A stretch of 64,000 nucleotides of DNA from Peptoniphilus duerdenii ATCC BAA-1640 (GCF_000146345.1 NZ_GL397071.1:1734645-1798644); one strand, 5' to 3'. Counted from the stretch's first letter, positions 1 to 8,567 are shown. Translations and numbers: made by a program. The notes: a model not told the origin generated them from the sequence alone.

Positions 1-728
1 TGCACTCTTTTATTTCCTGCTTCTCCAGATTCCAAAAGCTCAAGATCTCTTTTATATTTAGATACTTCAGTAAATTCGATTGAGCCATCATTATTTTCTA
101 TATATGTCATAATTTTATTTAAGTTTCTAGCAAGTTCTCTATAATCTTCTTCGGTCCAAGTTGCAAAGACATTTATAATCATAGTGCAGCTTTTATAGCC
201 TATATCTTTTGCCCAGATATAGTTATCGAACATATATCTCACATTTCTTGGATCTAAAGTAGCTCTAAAAGTGCCATAAGGATTATATTTGAGATAAGTC
301 TTAACATCGACATCATCAAAGCTTCCGCTTCCATCATGCTTTACCCTTAGCAAATCCTGAGTTTTTCTATCTCCGTCGATTGATAAAAGGATCCCTACAT
401 CATTCTTTTTAAAGAATTTTAATTTTTCTTCATCTAGCAGAGTGCCATTAGTAGTAATATCTAGGTGATAATCTCCGTATGTTTTTCTTATATACTCTAC
501 AAGCGGTTTAACTATATCGTCATATCGAAGCATAGGCTCACCGCCAAAAAAGGTTATGTTTGGCACAGTCTTTTCTTCTAGTGCATTTCTAGCGTAGAAG
601 TCAGCACAGTCTTTCGCTACCTTATAGGTCATCTCTTTGGGCTGTTGGACCACAAAGCAGTACTTACAAGCTAAGTTACACCTCTGAGTGACATTTAAAA
701 AGCCACCGCATATTTTAGGCAAAGCCAT
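1..728 (-). CDS. Radical SAM enzyme in phage tail operon (partial, C-terminus off window)
   Basis: Translating the minus strand from the ATG at 728 gives an open frame to the window edge, 242 residues with no stop. Residues 17-24 are C-N-L-A-C-K-Y-C, the CxxxCxxC that binds the radical SAM [4Fe-4S] cluster. FFGGEPML near residue 63 is the conserved GGEP SAM-contact motif, and LDITTNGTLL and ILLSIDG are the usual following strands. The layout resembles SPASM-type peptide/protein maturases; a SPASM domain would lie in the missing part. The ATG overlaps the stop of the preceding gene (TAATG), with AAGGGG 9 nt upstream, so the two are translationally coupled. The promoterless position at the end of the baseplate operon suggests it modifies a virion protein; the substrate is unknown. 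Family call is firm, function is inference. Confidence 0.85.
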   Translation of the reverse strand, partial: MALPKICGGFLNVTQRCNLACKYCFVVQQPKEMTYKVAKDCADFYARNALEEKTVPNITFFGGEPMLRYDDIVKPLVEYIRKTYGDYHLDITTNGTLLDEEKLKFFKKNDVGILLSIDGDRKTQDLLRVKHDGSGSFDDVDVKTYLKYNPYGTFRATLDPRNVRYMFDNYIWAKDIGYKSCTMIINVFATWTEEDYRELARNLNKIMTYIENNDGSIEFTEVSKYKRDLELLESGEAGNKRV

Positions 729-1201
729 TAAACGATACCCCTTCCGTTTACCTCGTCGTAACATCCTTCAAGGATTACGAGATCCTCGTTAATCTTCATA
801 GCTGAAGCTACAAATCCGTTATATGACATGTTATTTGAAGCTTGGCCAAGAAGTGTAGCCACTTGAATTTGAAGCCTTGATACAATTTCTCTTAATGCTT
901 TAATGTTGACGAAGTTTATAAGGTCATTCCACTCCATCCTCCCTAAATTTTCAGCGTTTACAAAAGTACCTTCTTGGAATATATTTCCATCAAATCTTTC
1001 GTGTCTAACCAACTGAGTACCATCAGAGTTATTTTTTACAATCGTTTCTTTCTTGACATCACCAAATTCAGAAATGTTGTCATACCAAAAAACAAGCCCT
1101 AGTTCGTCATTTAAGAGCTTGTCTTTATATTTCTCTATGAATTTATTGTTGTCTTCGTCTTTCTTTAAGTTGTAATAATCCCTTAAAGTGAATTTACTCA
1201 T
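728..1201 (-). CDS. Small tail-module protein, coupled to radical SAM gene
   Basis: 157 residues, not assigned to a family. It lies after the XkdU-like gene, where tail-fibre or fibre-accessory genes normally sit, overlaps the upstream gene by 8 nt and shares its stop region with the radical SAM start. The N-terminal half is highly charged; the middle (about 100-125) is predicted helical. The tail ends in E-G-C-Y-D-E-V-N-G-R-G-I-V, with the only cysteine in the protein. By position it could be a fibre component or the substrate of the downstream enzyme. Neither is shown by the sequence. Confidence 0.7.
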   Translation of the reverse strand: MSKFTLRDYYNLKKDEDNNKFIEKYKDKLLNDELGLVFWYDNISEFGDVKKETIVKNNSDGTQLVRHERFDGNIFQEGTFVNAENLGRMEWNDLINFVNIKALREIVSRLQIQVATLLGQASNNMSYNGFVASAMKINEDLVILEGCYDEVNGRGIV

Positions 1202-1538
1202 TTCTTACCCCCTTAGCTAAGTCAAAGATATTTATAGGGTCATCGATTTCTACTTCTTTCACCCTTATATAAAAAGAAGCTACGAGGCTATATCCTGTAG
1301 ACTTTAAAAGACTATCAGGTTTTGAAATGATGACATTTCCCTCACTGTCTTTGATCACTATATCGCTCACTCTTCCTTTTCCCTCAGAGGCATTTGTGAA
1401 GATTTTTAAAATATTTCCTGAAATTTCAGTTTTTAAAATCTCCATATTTCTTTTATTGCCGTCAATTATCATCTCGGCACTTGCAACTTTGCTTTCAATA
1501 AAGCCGCATATATCACTTATTAGCTTTTCGCTAAGCAT
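1194..1538 (-). CDS. Small phage tail-fibre-region protein
   Basis: 114 residues. It contains a beta-rich stretch (about 38-75) of the kind EISGNILKIFTNASEGKG followed by VIKDSEGNVI, a pattern I associate with small fibre-region proteins of Clostridia prophages that are often misnamed in databases. It starts 1 nt after the XkdU-like stop and overlaps the next gene by 8 nt, so it is part of the same translated string. Function unknown; a structural or assembly role for the distal tail is inferred from position only. Confidence 0.65.
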   Translation of the reverse strand: MLSEKLISDICGFIESKVASAEMIIDGNKRNMEILKTEISGNILKIFTNASEGKGRVSDIVIKDSEGNVIISKPDSLLKSTGYSLVASFYIRVKEVEIDDPINIFDLAKGVRNE

Positions 1539-2357
1539 TTACTCACCTCTTTCAAAACTGTAAATATTATCACTTGCAAAGTCGGTTGCATATATTATCT
1601 CTGTGACTTCTCCATTCTCAAGATCTCCAGATTTAATTTTCCCGACAGTAGGATAATAGTTTTTGCCATAATTGCTACCAACTTCAACATTTAAGTCACT
1701 TACTAACCTTTGAGCCTCAGCAAATACATAAGGAATATCACCGCAAGGATGTTCACCACATAAAAAGGCAGGATAGTTATAAGTGCCATATCTTGAGATT
1801 ATATCTACACCGCATACAAAGCCGTACTTGATGAAAATTCCCAAGTTAGCAGGTACTATCCCTCTTAGTTCCTCATATAGCCCGCTTTCTTCATACTCTT
1901 TGCCGACAAATAACTCAAACTCTAGTTCATATTTATTATATTTAAGCTCTAGCCTGTACTTGGATTTTCCAACTCTGATATTAAGCCATTCTAACAGCGT
2001 TCTATGAGTCCAAATAATCTTCTTATTCCAAAGAAGATAAACTCTTTTTCTTCTATCTTCTAGTGACTCTTTCTTATCAGGTGATATGCCAAGGATTTTT
2101 TCATATCTAGCTATGCCATACTCACTAGCTCTTAAAATAAATTTGTCGTTAAAAGTTTTTAAAAGTCTTCTAGTTAAAAAGTCAAATTCAAGGCTCTCAC
2201 TGTCGCTCCAGTCAATCCAGTCAGCAGATTTCGCTATGGTCTCGAAGTCATTATAGGCTTTTAGATCTACATTTCTACTAAGCCTTATCTCAGAGCCTGA
2301 GAAGTCCTCTTTCGTGTCGAAGTACCATAGCTTTTCAATATCTCTTCTCTTATCCAT
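1539..2357 (-). CDS. XkdU/YmfQ-like baseplate protein (DUF2313)
   Basis: 272 residues. The core RYEKILGI ... ESLEDRRKRVY ... LLEWLNI is the signature of the YmfQ/XkdU family, which in Mu- and PBSX-like phages sits after the baseplate J protein and links the baseplate wedge to the fibres. The C-terminal third (about 185-272) is longer than minimal family members and includes C-G-E-H-P-C-G, which may be a fibre-attachment extension. The start overlaps the end of the baseplate J gene by 8 nt. Confidence 0.85.
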   Translation of the reverse strand: MDKRRDIEKLWYFDTKEDFSGSEIRLSRNVDLKAYNDFETIAKSADWIDWSDSESLEFDFLTRRLLKTFNDKFILRASEYGIARYEKILGISPDKKESLEDRRKRVYLLWNKKIIWTHRTLLEWLNIRVGKSKYRLELKYNKYELEFELFVGKEYEESGLYEELRGIVPANLGIFIKYGFVCGVDIISRYGTYNYPAFLCGEHPCGDIPYVFAEAQRLVSDLNVEVGSNYGKNYYPTVGKIKSGDLENGEVTEIIYATDFASDNIYSFERGE

Positions 2358-3447
2358 TGACTGTCACCACACTAAGCACAGGGATCTCATTTTCTTTTAA
2401 AGCTCCATTTCTATCGAAGCCTTCAAGTTTCGTGTCATATACATCGACTACTCCGTCTATATCTAGGATTAAAGATTCCAATTTAGATACTCTGATTATT
2501 GTCGATTTTTCATTTTCCCACTCTTTTCTAAGCTGTAAGAAGTATGGATTTAAAACACTTTTAATCTTTTCTTCTATACTTTCTATTTTGTTATTGTCTC
2601 TGTAAGTAACTTTTAAAGATACTTTAACCTCTACCTTATTTGCACCCTCTACAGTTACTAAGTGACCGATAGGAGCTAGTCCGTACCCCTTTTGTTGATT
2701 AGGCACAGGATCCAGCTTTTCTTGTACTTTATCAATAAGCTCTTTGCTCGGTACATCAAATTTAGAGTCAGTGAAGACGATCTTCACAGTGCCGCCGCCA
2801 TTCCACACAGGATAGACTTTCACTCCGCCTACACCCTCTATTGCGTGGCACCAGTCCAGGTATTGGTCTATATTTCCGCCATAAGCGTTGGTATTAATGT
2901 TTCTGTAGTATCTGTTTCTAAAGTCTTCAGTGTCTTCCTCTTCTTCACCAGGTTTAATTACACTCACTATAAAAGCGTGGTTTAATCCGTTTATATTATC
3001 TATCGGAATTAATTTTCCATAAGGGACATTGCCTTTTTCTCCATACTCTTCGCAAATTAGCTCATAGTAAAACTTACCTTGATTTTCTTCTATGAATTTT
3101 ATTGCCATATAGTTTAGATCATCAAAGTTAAATCTCGCATTTATAGGCAAAGCAATATTAAATTCACCCTTAACTATTGCCTGAGTCGCAGGAAAAGGCT
3201 CCATCGCTCTATCTTTCGCTACCGCCTTGAGTCCCTCTCTATCCGCAGTGTCACCATACATATTTTTAAGGATCCAGTCCAAGGTCATATATACGAGAGA
3301 AAATTCTACCGCAGCAGGAGCTTGGGCATCGTAGATTATTGAACCCTCTCTTTTATCCCTAGTGTTGTCTACCCTAGACAGCATCCTTTCAAGAAGAAAG
3401 TCCGCTGAAAATTCTTCAAACTGAGGTTTATATTCTTTTTTAGCCAT
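2350..3447 (-). CDS. Baseplate J-like protein (XkdT-like)
   Basis: 365 residues, the usual length of the PBSX XkdT/P2 gpJ baseplate wedge protein. Diagnostic stretches are the N-terminal DTRDKREGSIIYDAQAPAA, the GYEA-like region around GEEEEDTEDFRNRYYRNIN, and YGGNIDQYLDWCHAIEGVGG typical of baseplate J proteins. It builds the wedges that trigger sheath contraction. It follows the XkdS-like gene by 10 nt and overlaps the XkdU-like gene. Confidence 0.92.
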   Translation of the reverse strand: MAKKEYKPQFEEFSADFLLERMLSRVDNTRDKREGSIIYDAQAPAAVEFSLVYMTLDWILKNMYGDTADREGLKAVAKDRAMEPFPATQAIVKGEFNIALPINARFNFDDLNYMAIKFIEENQGKFYYELICEEYGEKGNVPYGKLIPIDNINGLNHAFIVSVIKPGEEEEDTEDFRNRYYRNINTNAYGGNIDQYLDWCHAIEGVGGVKVYPVWNGGGTVKIVFTDSKFDVPSKELIDKVQEKLDPVPNQQKGYGLAPIGHLVTVEGANKVEVKVSLKVTYRDNNKIESIEEKIKSVLNPYFLQLRKEWENEKSTIIRVSKLESLILDIDGVVDVYDTKLEGFDRNGALKENEIPVLSVVTVNG

Positions 3448-3457
3448 TTTTCACCCC

Positions 3458-3892
3458 CTAGTTCACGTTGTCGTAGTCAAATTTCCAAGTATTTTCAATT
3501 TCAATTTCTCCATACACTGAATTTACTATGAATGACATACTAAGCTCGTCTCTCAGTGATCTATCTTTTAAATAGTTGAAGTCGGTCACTGAAAGCACTC
3601 TATCATCTTTAATTAAGCACTCTTCAATTCTTCTAGTAAGTTCTACATAAACATAATTTTTAGGTTGACCAAATAGATCCTGAAGAGGCATACCAAAAGT
3701 AGGATAGATGATGTGCACACCATACTCAGTATTTAGATTTTTATAGATCATCTGTTTTAAAGCTTCTACATCGTCAATATTCCCGTAAATTCTCTCGGAG
3801 TTGACGTGCATCCTATAGGTTTTAGTAGGTGATATTTCTTCATCTATGCTTTCTTGCATAGCTAAGTTGATTTCGTTTTGTTCAGGTATCAT
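3458..3892 (-). CDS. XkdS-like baseplate protein (DUF2634, gp25-like)
   Basis: 144 residues. The segment YGNIDDVEALKQMIYKNLN followed by YPTFGMPLQDLFGQP is characteristic of DUF2634/XkdS, the Gram-positive counterpart of the T4 gp25/P2 gpW baseplate wedge component. It overlaps the upstream gene by 4 nt (ATGA-type) and precedes the baseplate J gene, the standard PBSX order. Confidence 0.87.
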   Translation of the reverse strand: MIPEQNEINLAMQESIDEEISPTKTYRMHVNSERIYGNIDDVEALKQMIYKNLNTEYGVHIIYPTFGMPLQDLFGQPKNYVYVELTRRIEECLIKDDRVLSVTDFNYLKDRSLRDELSMSFIVNSVYGEIEIENTWKFDYDNVN

Positions 3893-4341
3893 TTCTTTAT
3901 CCCCTTGTCATGTTTAATCTCAATGATATCTCCCTCAAAGAGCTCCACAGTGCCGTTGGTTACTACTACTGCACCATGAGGACATGTGCCATGAATCTCG
4001 CAGGTGATATTGCCCTTTAATTTGTGAGTACCATCAAAATAATAATCAACCCCGTTAGATCCTTGAGGACTTGAAGCCTCATACAAGTAGTACCATACTT
4101 GACCTTCTGAGTTAGATTGAAAGACAAAGTAGTGCCCGATTTCTTCGGCAGTAAATTTTCTATATTTAGGCACTACCAAAAACTCTTCTTTAAGCTCTAT
4201 GTCATCATCTCTTTTAAAAGTCAAAGGCTCTAGTGTTTCTAATTTTGCATGGACGATTGTAGGGATCTTTAAAGTTTCGCAATAATTAGCCGCTATCTTA
4301 GTAACAGCCCTTTTTAAATTTAAAACATTTACATCACTCAC
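3889..4341 (-). CDS. XkdR-like tail protein (DUF2577)
   Basis: 150 residues. N-terminal helix NLKRAVTKIAANYCETLKIP and then PLTFKRDDDIELKEEFLVVP match the DUF2577/XkdR family, found between the hub protein (XkdQ) and XkdS in contractile phages and thought to be a baseplate component. An insert around CEIHGTCPHGAVVV carries two cysteines and a histidine; a metal site is possible but not evident. Spacing to the hub gene is 4 nt. Confidence 0.78.
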   Translation of the reverse strand: MSDVNVLNLKRAVTKIAANYCETLKIPTIVHAKLETLEPLTFKRDDDIELKEEFLVVPKYRKFTAEEIGHYFVFQSNSEGQVWYYLYEASSPQGSNGVDYYFDGTHKLKGNITCEIHGTCPHGAVVVTNGTVELFEGDIIEIKHDKGIKK

Positions 4342-4345
4342 TCAA

Positions 4346-5761
4346 TCACCCCTTATATCTGAAAGCTCTAGTGAACTTCTTAGGTCTCTTAGATTGACTT
4401 TGAATTACTACTTTTTTCTTTGAAAAAGCCGCCTCTATGACGTTAGTATCGTCATACTTCATAGCCACGTGCCCTTTATGCCAAAGTACATCTCCAGGCT
4501 CAGCCTGATTGATAGGTATTTCCACGAAGCCATAAGCTTTTGGATTTGAAGCCAGTGTACTTGATGTGAATCTCGGCATATTGACTCCCATATCTCTAAG
4601 TGATCTAATTACTAAGCCAGTGCAGTCTACACCGCCCTCACTCATCGATTCACCGCCCCATACATACTTAACTCCTAGATATTTCTTAGCAGCTTCAGTC
4701 ATGCTGCTATTTCCGCCATCTGAGCCTCCAGGTGAAGAAATATCCGCAGATCCACTCTTTTGTTTTTGAGGTAAACTTTGTGGAGCTACCTCAGGACTAA
4801 TGTCTTTGTTATATACTTCTAAATCCATAAAGTGATGTTCCTCCTGAAATTTGTGAGTCACGCTCTGCACTAGCATTAAAGAGTTGATATCAATGTCACC
4901 AATAGCCATCATCTGTACAGGTACTAGGGATCCTGCTCTTACATCGAGTCTTCCGACTATGTTTTTTAGCCTTAATTTTCTATGTTTCTTATTTAAGACT
5001 TTTAAAAGTTCCTTAGCCTTTGCATCTATATCCAACTCTTCATTATTTGTAGTAGCTGAGTATGAAAGAAGCCCCCATTTTTCGATAGCCTTGGTGTCCT
5101 CTGCAGTAGCTGACTTGATTTCTTTTTTATTGTCGTCTAAAAGTTTTAAGTGGACCCGATTATAGGTATTAGAGTTGATAGAGGTTTCGTAGTTGAAATC
5201 CTCTGTGCAGTCATAATCGATAACATCTTTGGTCTTCATACTTTCTATAGACTTAAGACAGATTTTTCCACCCTTGTCAAAGAGCGTATAGAGTTTACCA
5301 GTGTTTGCCGTAGTCATATCACTTGCAAATCTTAAAATCTCCCAAAATTCTTTATTTTCTTCAATTCTTCCAGGTATTTTGAATTTAGTGTCCTCTACTT
5401 CTCCTATCTGAAGATTTCTATCTCTGCAGATATTAGTTAGAAGCTCTGAATAGGTCCAATCTTTATATTGATAAGTAGCCTTGTTCTTTAAGTACCTAAG
5501 CTGATCGTAGCAAGTAGTAGTTATAATTTGTTCTCCAGTCCTTGACTTAGAGAAGACATATCCATAAAAAAAGACTTTGCCATCTACATAAAAAGCTATT
5601 GGATTTCCCTCTTGATAGTCTAGGTTCTCATCTTTTACGATGTTGCAGGTCATCTGTCCAGGTGATCCATCTCTTGACCACATCACCTGGACAGTGCCCT
5701 CAATCATAGCCTCTTGGACTTTACCTCTATTATCAATGATGACTTTAAATCTATCTCGCAT
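4346..5761 (-). CDS. XkdQ-like tail hub fused to NlpC/P60 cell-wall hydrolase
   Basis: 471 residues from the ATG at 5761, chosen because GGTGG lies just upstream; an in-frame ATG at 5785 lacks a ribosome site. Residues 1 to about 315 are an XkdQ/gpD-like baseplate hub (VIIDNRGKVQEA ... GSPGQMTC ... GNPIAFYVDGK). After a Gly/Ser linker, about 350-471 form an NlpC/P60 peptidase: YLGVKYVWGG, catalytic Cys380 in VDCTGLV, PGDVLWHKGHVAM with His431. The hydrolase would cut peptidoglycan peptides as the tail tube enters the wall. It overlaps the upstream gene by 11 nt. Such hub-hydrolase fusions are known in Gram-positive phages. Confidence 0.9.
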   Translation of the reverse strand: MRDRFKVIIDNRGKVQEAMIEGTVQVMWSRDGSPGQMTCNIVKDENLDYQEGNPIAFYVDGKVFFYGYVFSKSRTGEQIITTTCYDQLRYLKNKATYQYKDWTYSELLTNICRDRNLQIGEVEDTKFKIPGRIEENKEFWEILRFASDMTTANTGKLYTLFDKGGKICLKSIESMKTKDVIDYDCTEDFNYETSINSNTYNRVHLKLLDDNKKEIKSATAEDTKAIEKWGLLSYSATTNNEELDIDAKAKELLKVLNKKHRKLRLKNIVGRLDVRAGSLVPVQMMAIGDIDINSLMLVQSVTHKFQEEHHFMDLEVYNKDISPEVAPQSLPQKQKSGSADISSPGGSDGGNSSMTEAAKKYLGVKYVWGGESMSEGGVDCTGLVIRSLRDMGVNMPRFTSSTLASNPKAYGFVEIPINQAEPGDVLWHKGHVAMKYDDTNVIEAAFSKKKVVIQSQSKRPKKFTRAFRYKG

Positions 5762-6347
5762 TTTTACCACCGCCAAAGACAGCATCTAAAAAAGCACTAA
5801 CTCCATTAAAGGCTCCATGTACTACCTTTGAAGCAAGGCTGCCATCAGGTTTTCCCTTATTCATTGGCACATTTCCCTCAGAGACAGTGATTGACTTAGA
5901 CTTGTCCGCATTAGTATTTATAATCTTGGTTTTAAGTGGTAAATACTGCTTTAAACTTATAGAAATAATTAAATCAGCACCATTCTCAGCATCTTCAATA
6001 ATTTCGTAGTCTTCTAAAGTTACCGACTTATTGATGGAGTTTTTAAGATTTTCTTGGTACTGACTTCTAAGAATTATGAATTGAAAAGATTTCTTTTTGA
6101 CCTTTAGATCTTCAAGTTTATTTAGCACAGTTTGAGGACTTACGTATCTTTTGACTGCAGGGAAATCTTCAGATGGTACTCTAAACTCAAAGTCAAACTC
6201 CGTAAGTCCAGGTTTTTTTAAAAGGTTCAACTCTTCTCCATTTAGAAGAGTTACAACCTTGTTTTTATTCTTAATCTTGGTGTTTATTTTCTTTGGTGTT
6301 ATTGGGAGTAGTAAATTATCAATATAAAAGTCATATCCTTTATTCAT
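5751..6347 (-). CDS. XkdP-like tail protein without a visible LysM domain
   Basis: 198 residues. The opening FYIDNLLLPITPKKINTKIK, then KVVTLLNGEELNLLKKPGL and FEFRVPSEDF, matches the N-terminal domain of XkdP, which sits between tape measure and hub. Many family members end in a LysM motif; here the C-terminus (about 160-198) is a short Gly/Ala/Phe-rich tail without one. It overlaps the tape measure gene by 8 nt and the hub gene by 11 nt. Confidence 0.78.
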   Translation of the reverse strand: MNKGYDFYIDNLLLPITPKKINTKIKNKNKVVTLLNGEELNLLKKPGLTEFDFEFRVPSEDFPAVKRYVSPQTVLNKLEDLKVKKKSFQFIILRSQYQENLKNSINKSVTLEDYEIIEDAENGADLIISISLKQYLPLKTKIINTNADKSKSITVSEGNVPMNKGKPDGSLASKVVHGAFNGVSAFLDAVFGGGKNAR

Positions 6348-8391
6348 ATTGCGGTATTCCTCCCATTGTCATTTCTACAGCTTCAGTGAGCTTGTCAGTT
6401 AATCCTTCCATCCAGCCATCAAGATCGGCGGTTTCGTGCACATCACCAAAGTTGTTATTAGCAATCACTTCTAGTTTGTCAAAGCTAAAGTTTTGAATCG
6501 CTCTTCGTTCCATAAGGTCTTTTAGATAGGATATATCCTCATTTTTGACCTCTAAGCCGTCTTTTAACTTTTCAGTGTTTTCTTTTGTACCTGCTGCAGA
6601 TTTCTTCAGATCTCCAATATCGCTTGCTATGCCAGGTAATTCTGCATATTTAGGTATATCAAATTTAGGGATCTTGTCTTCAGTTTTTTCAGCATTGAGT
6701 TTTTCAGCTTGTTTCTTTGCAATTTCGCGTTCTCTTTGGAATTTCTCGCTCTCATACTTAAAGGCTATCTTCTTGGTCTCGGAATCTCTTAGTGCCTTGT
6801 CTCTTTCGACTTGGTCTACTACCATTTCTAAGTTTTGATCTCTCTCCGCCTTTTTTCTAGCAGCCTCAGCCTTAGCACCCGCTACCATAGAGACTTGATC
6901 TATAGTTTCTATCCCTACACCAGGTATTTTATTAACTAAATCTATAAGCTTGTTTATTAAACCTATAGCTCCGTTGACCATGTTTTCAAGGATAGTCAAG
7001 CCTTTAATCCTCATGTTGTCTAAGTGGTCTAGCACTCCATTTTTCATTCTCGCTATGCCGACTTTATACATTTGCCATTGGTAAATCATATCGCTGATAT
7101 CATTTCTAGTATTTATGATTAAGCTAGCCATGTAGTTTTTTATAGCATTTACAACTATTAAGTGAGCTACACCTACGCCGCCTACAGAATTTGCCCATTT
7201 TAAATAGGCTGCTACTATTAGAGTTATAATTGCAGGTATTAGAAACATAGGGCTCTTAAGCATAGCCAGATTAAGCTCCATAGTTGCCAACTTCGCAGCA
7301 GTAGTTGCTACTGTATATGCAGTAAATCCAGCCGCTGCTGCAACTGCTGCAGGTTCTATTAGCCATAGATTGTCGGATATAAAATTCATCCCTTTAACTG
7401 CTATCTCTGTTGCTGTAAAGATCCCTTTTGTTACTTCTCCCAGATAAAATAAAGCTCTATCAGAAAATTCTTGAAAGGCTTTTGAGTTTGCAAAGTCATT
7501 AAGCCTATTTAAAGCAGGCTCAATGTTTTTTAAGAATCTATTTTTCATTGATACTGCTATCTGCCCAAAAGTCATAGGCATGTTCTCAAATTCTTCGTTT
7601 ATTTCCTTGCTTGCACCTAAAAGTGCATTTTTAATAACATCTGCAGATAGTTTGCCTTCTTCCGCCAATTTCCTTATTTTGCCTATAGGCTCACCCATAT
7701 ATTCTGATACTATTCTTAGAAGTTGAGGTGTGTTTGCCATTACAGCGTTTAAGTCTTGACCCCTTAAGACTCCAGAAGCCATTGCTTGAGTTAAGTTATA
7801 CATGACTGACTCAACCCCTTGAGCAGAGGTACCAGAAATTGTAAATAGTTTATTTAGATTTTCGGCAAATGCTATAGTTTCTTCATTGCTTGCAAAGGCA
7901 TCTTTAGCCTGTGCTCCAAGTTTAGAGACTATATCCATAGTCATCTTATATTCTCCTCTAGCCCTTTGAGCAGATTTATATATCATTTCTTGAAGCTCTA
8001 GTGTAGTTTGATGACCATCGTTTATAGCATCTAGTCTAGCCTTAATCTGTGTCATTTCATCTGATAAGCCTACAAAAGCCTTAACACTTCTAAAAGAAGC
8101 GTATGTTACCAAGGCTTTTTTAATCATTCCTGCCATTTTGTTAGCAGCAGAGGATCCTTCTTGTAGTTTTCTATTAAATTTTTCTTGTTCTTCAGCGTTT
8201 TTATTTATAGTAGCTTGAACTTCAGCAAGTTTGCTTTTTGCTCCATTTAGTGTTGCAGGATTAAAAGCCTTTTTCCCAGCCGTTTCGACATCATAAGCAG
8301 CAGAGATCACCATATTCATACTGTCTACAATACTATTTAAAACTCCTGACATTTGATTTTTTAAAATTATAGTACTTTCTAAAACTCCCAA
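6340..8391 (-). CDS. Tape measure protein (XkdO-like)
   Basis: 683 residues. About 100-290 is the tape-measure domain: VGLSDEMTQIKARLDAIN, LGAQAKDAF, LNAVMANTPQLLRIVSEYMG and ALLGASKEINEEFENMPMTF. Two hydrophobic stretches (about 345-400) are probable membrane-active segments, and a coiled coil rich in Lys/Glu/Arg covers about 500-600. It sets tail length; at roughly 1.5 angstrom per residue this predicts about 100 nm (family knowledge applied to this length). The start is a TTG at 8391 with an AGGGGGTG ribosome site; the frameshift ORF of the tail chaperone ends just upstream, as expected for this gene pair. Confidence 0.92.
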   Translation of the reverse strand: MGVLESTIILKNQMSGVLNSIVDSMNMVISAAYDVETAGKKAFNPATLNGAKSKLAEVQATINKNAEEQEKFNRKLQEGSSAANKMAGMIKKALVTYASFRSVKAFVGLSDEMTQIKARLDAINDGHQTTLELQEMIYKSAQRARGEYKMTMDIVSKLGAQAKDAFASNEETIAFAENLNKLFTISGTSAQGVESVMYNLTQAMASGVLRGQDLNAVMANTPQLLRIVSEYMGEPIGKIRKLAEEGKLSADVIKNALLGASKEINEEFENMPMTFGQIAVSMKNRFLKNIEPALNRLNDFANSKAFQEFSDRALFYLGEVTKGIFTATEIAVKGMNFISDNLWLIEPAAVAAAAGFTAYTVATTAAKLATMELNLAMLKSPMFLIPAIITLIVAAYLKWANSVGGVGVAHLIVVNAIKNYMASLIINTRNDISDMIYQWQMYKVGIARMKNGVLDHLDNMRIKGLTILENMVNGAIGLINKLIDLVNKIPGVGIETIDQVSMVAGAKAEAARKKAERDQNLEMVVDQVERDKALRDSETKKIAFKYESEKFQREREIAKKQAEKLNAEKTEDKIPKFDIPKYAELPGIASDIGDLKKSAAGTKENTEKLKDGLEVKNEDISYLKDLMERRAIQNFSFDKLEVIANNNFGDVHETADLDGWMEGLTDKLTEAVEMTMGGIPQYE

Positions 8392-8402
8392 TTTCTCACC
8401 CC

Positions 8403-8561
8403 CTACTTTGTTTTAGTGTCTTCAGCATACTTTTCAAGCATTGCCACATACATAGCTTGAGTAGCTTCATCTAGTTGTATAAATTCCTCAGGTCTTATTT
8501 GAAATTTACTACAAACAAAAACATAGTATGCCAGGGAGGTTTCTAAGTCCTCCCTGATTAG
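8403..8561 (-). CDS. -1 frameshift extension of tail assembly chaperone
   Basis: An open frame of 52 codons plus stop with no start codon of its own worth using. It lies in the -1 frame after the chaperone ORF and ends 12 nt before the tape measure start. Slippage on A-AAA-AAC (8567-8561) would produce a 187-residue fusion, the counterpart of lambda gpGT and XkdN-frameshift products. The translated extension begins LIREDLETSLAYYVFV and contains IRPEEFIQLDEA, typical of the T-like half, which contacts the tape measure. Confidence 0.82.
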   Translation of the reverse strand, partial: LIREDLETSLAYYVFVCSKFQIRPEEFIQLDEATQAMYVAMLEKYAEDTKTK

Positions 8562-8567
8562 TTTTTT
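8532..8567 (-). promoter_or_regulatory. Programmed -1 ribosomal frameshift signal
   Basis: In the minus-strand reading, heptamer A-AAA-AAC (8567-8561) is in the correct zero-frame phase. After a 4-nt spacer (TAAT) comes a perfect 8-bp stem, CAGGGAGG (8556-8549) with CCTCCCTG (8539-8532), around a 9-nt loop. The zero-frame stop TAA is the first codon after the heptamer. All parts of a classical stimulatory signal are visible. Confidence 0.88.

Noticed and set aside
1327..1563. Plus-strand open frames within the tail, MutS, MutL and other minus-strand genes
   Set aside because: They lie antisense to well-supported genes, lack ribosome sites and have Ser/Leu/Phe-rich composition typical of antisense frames.
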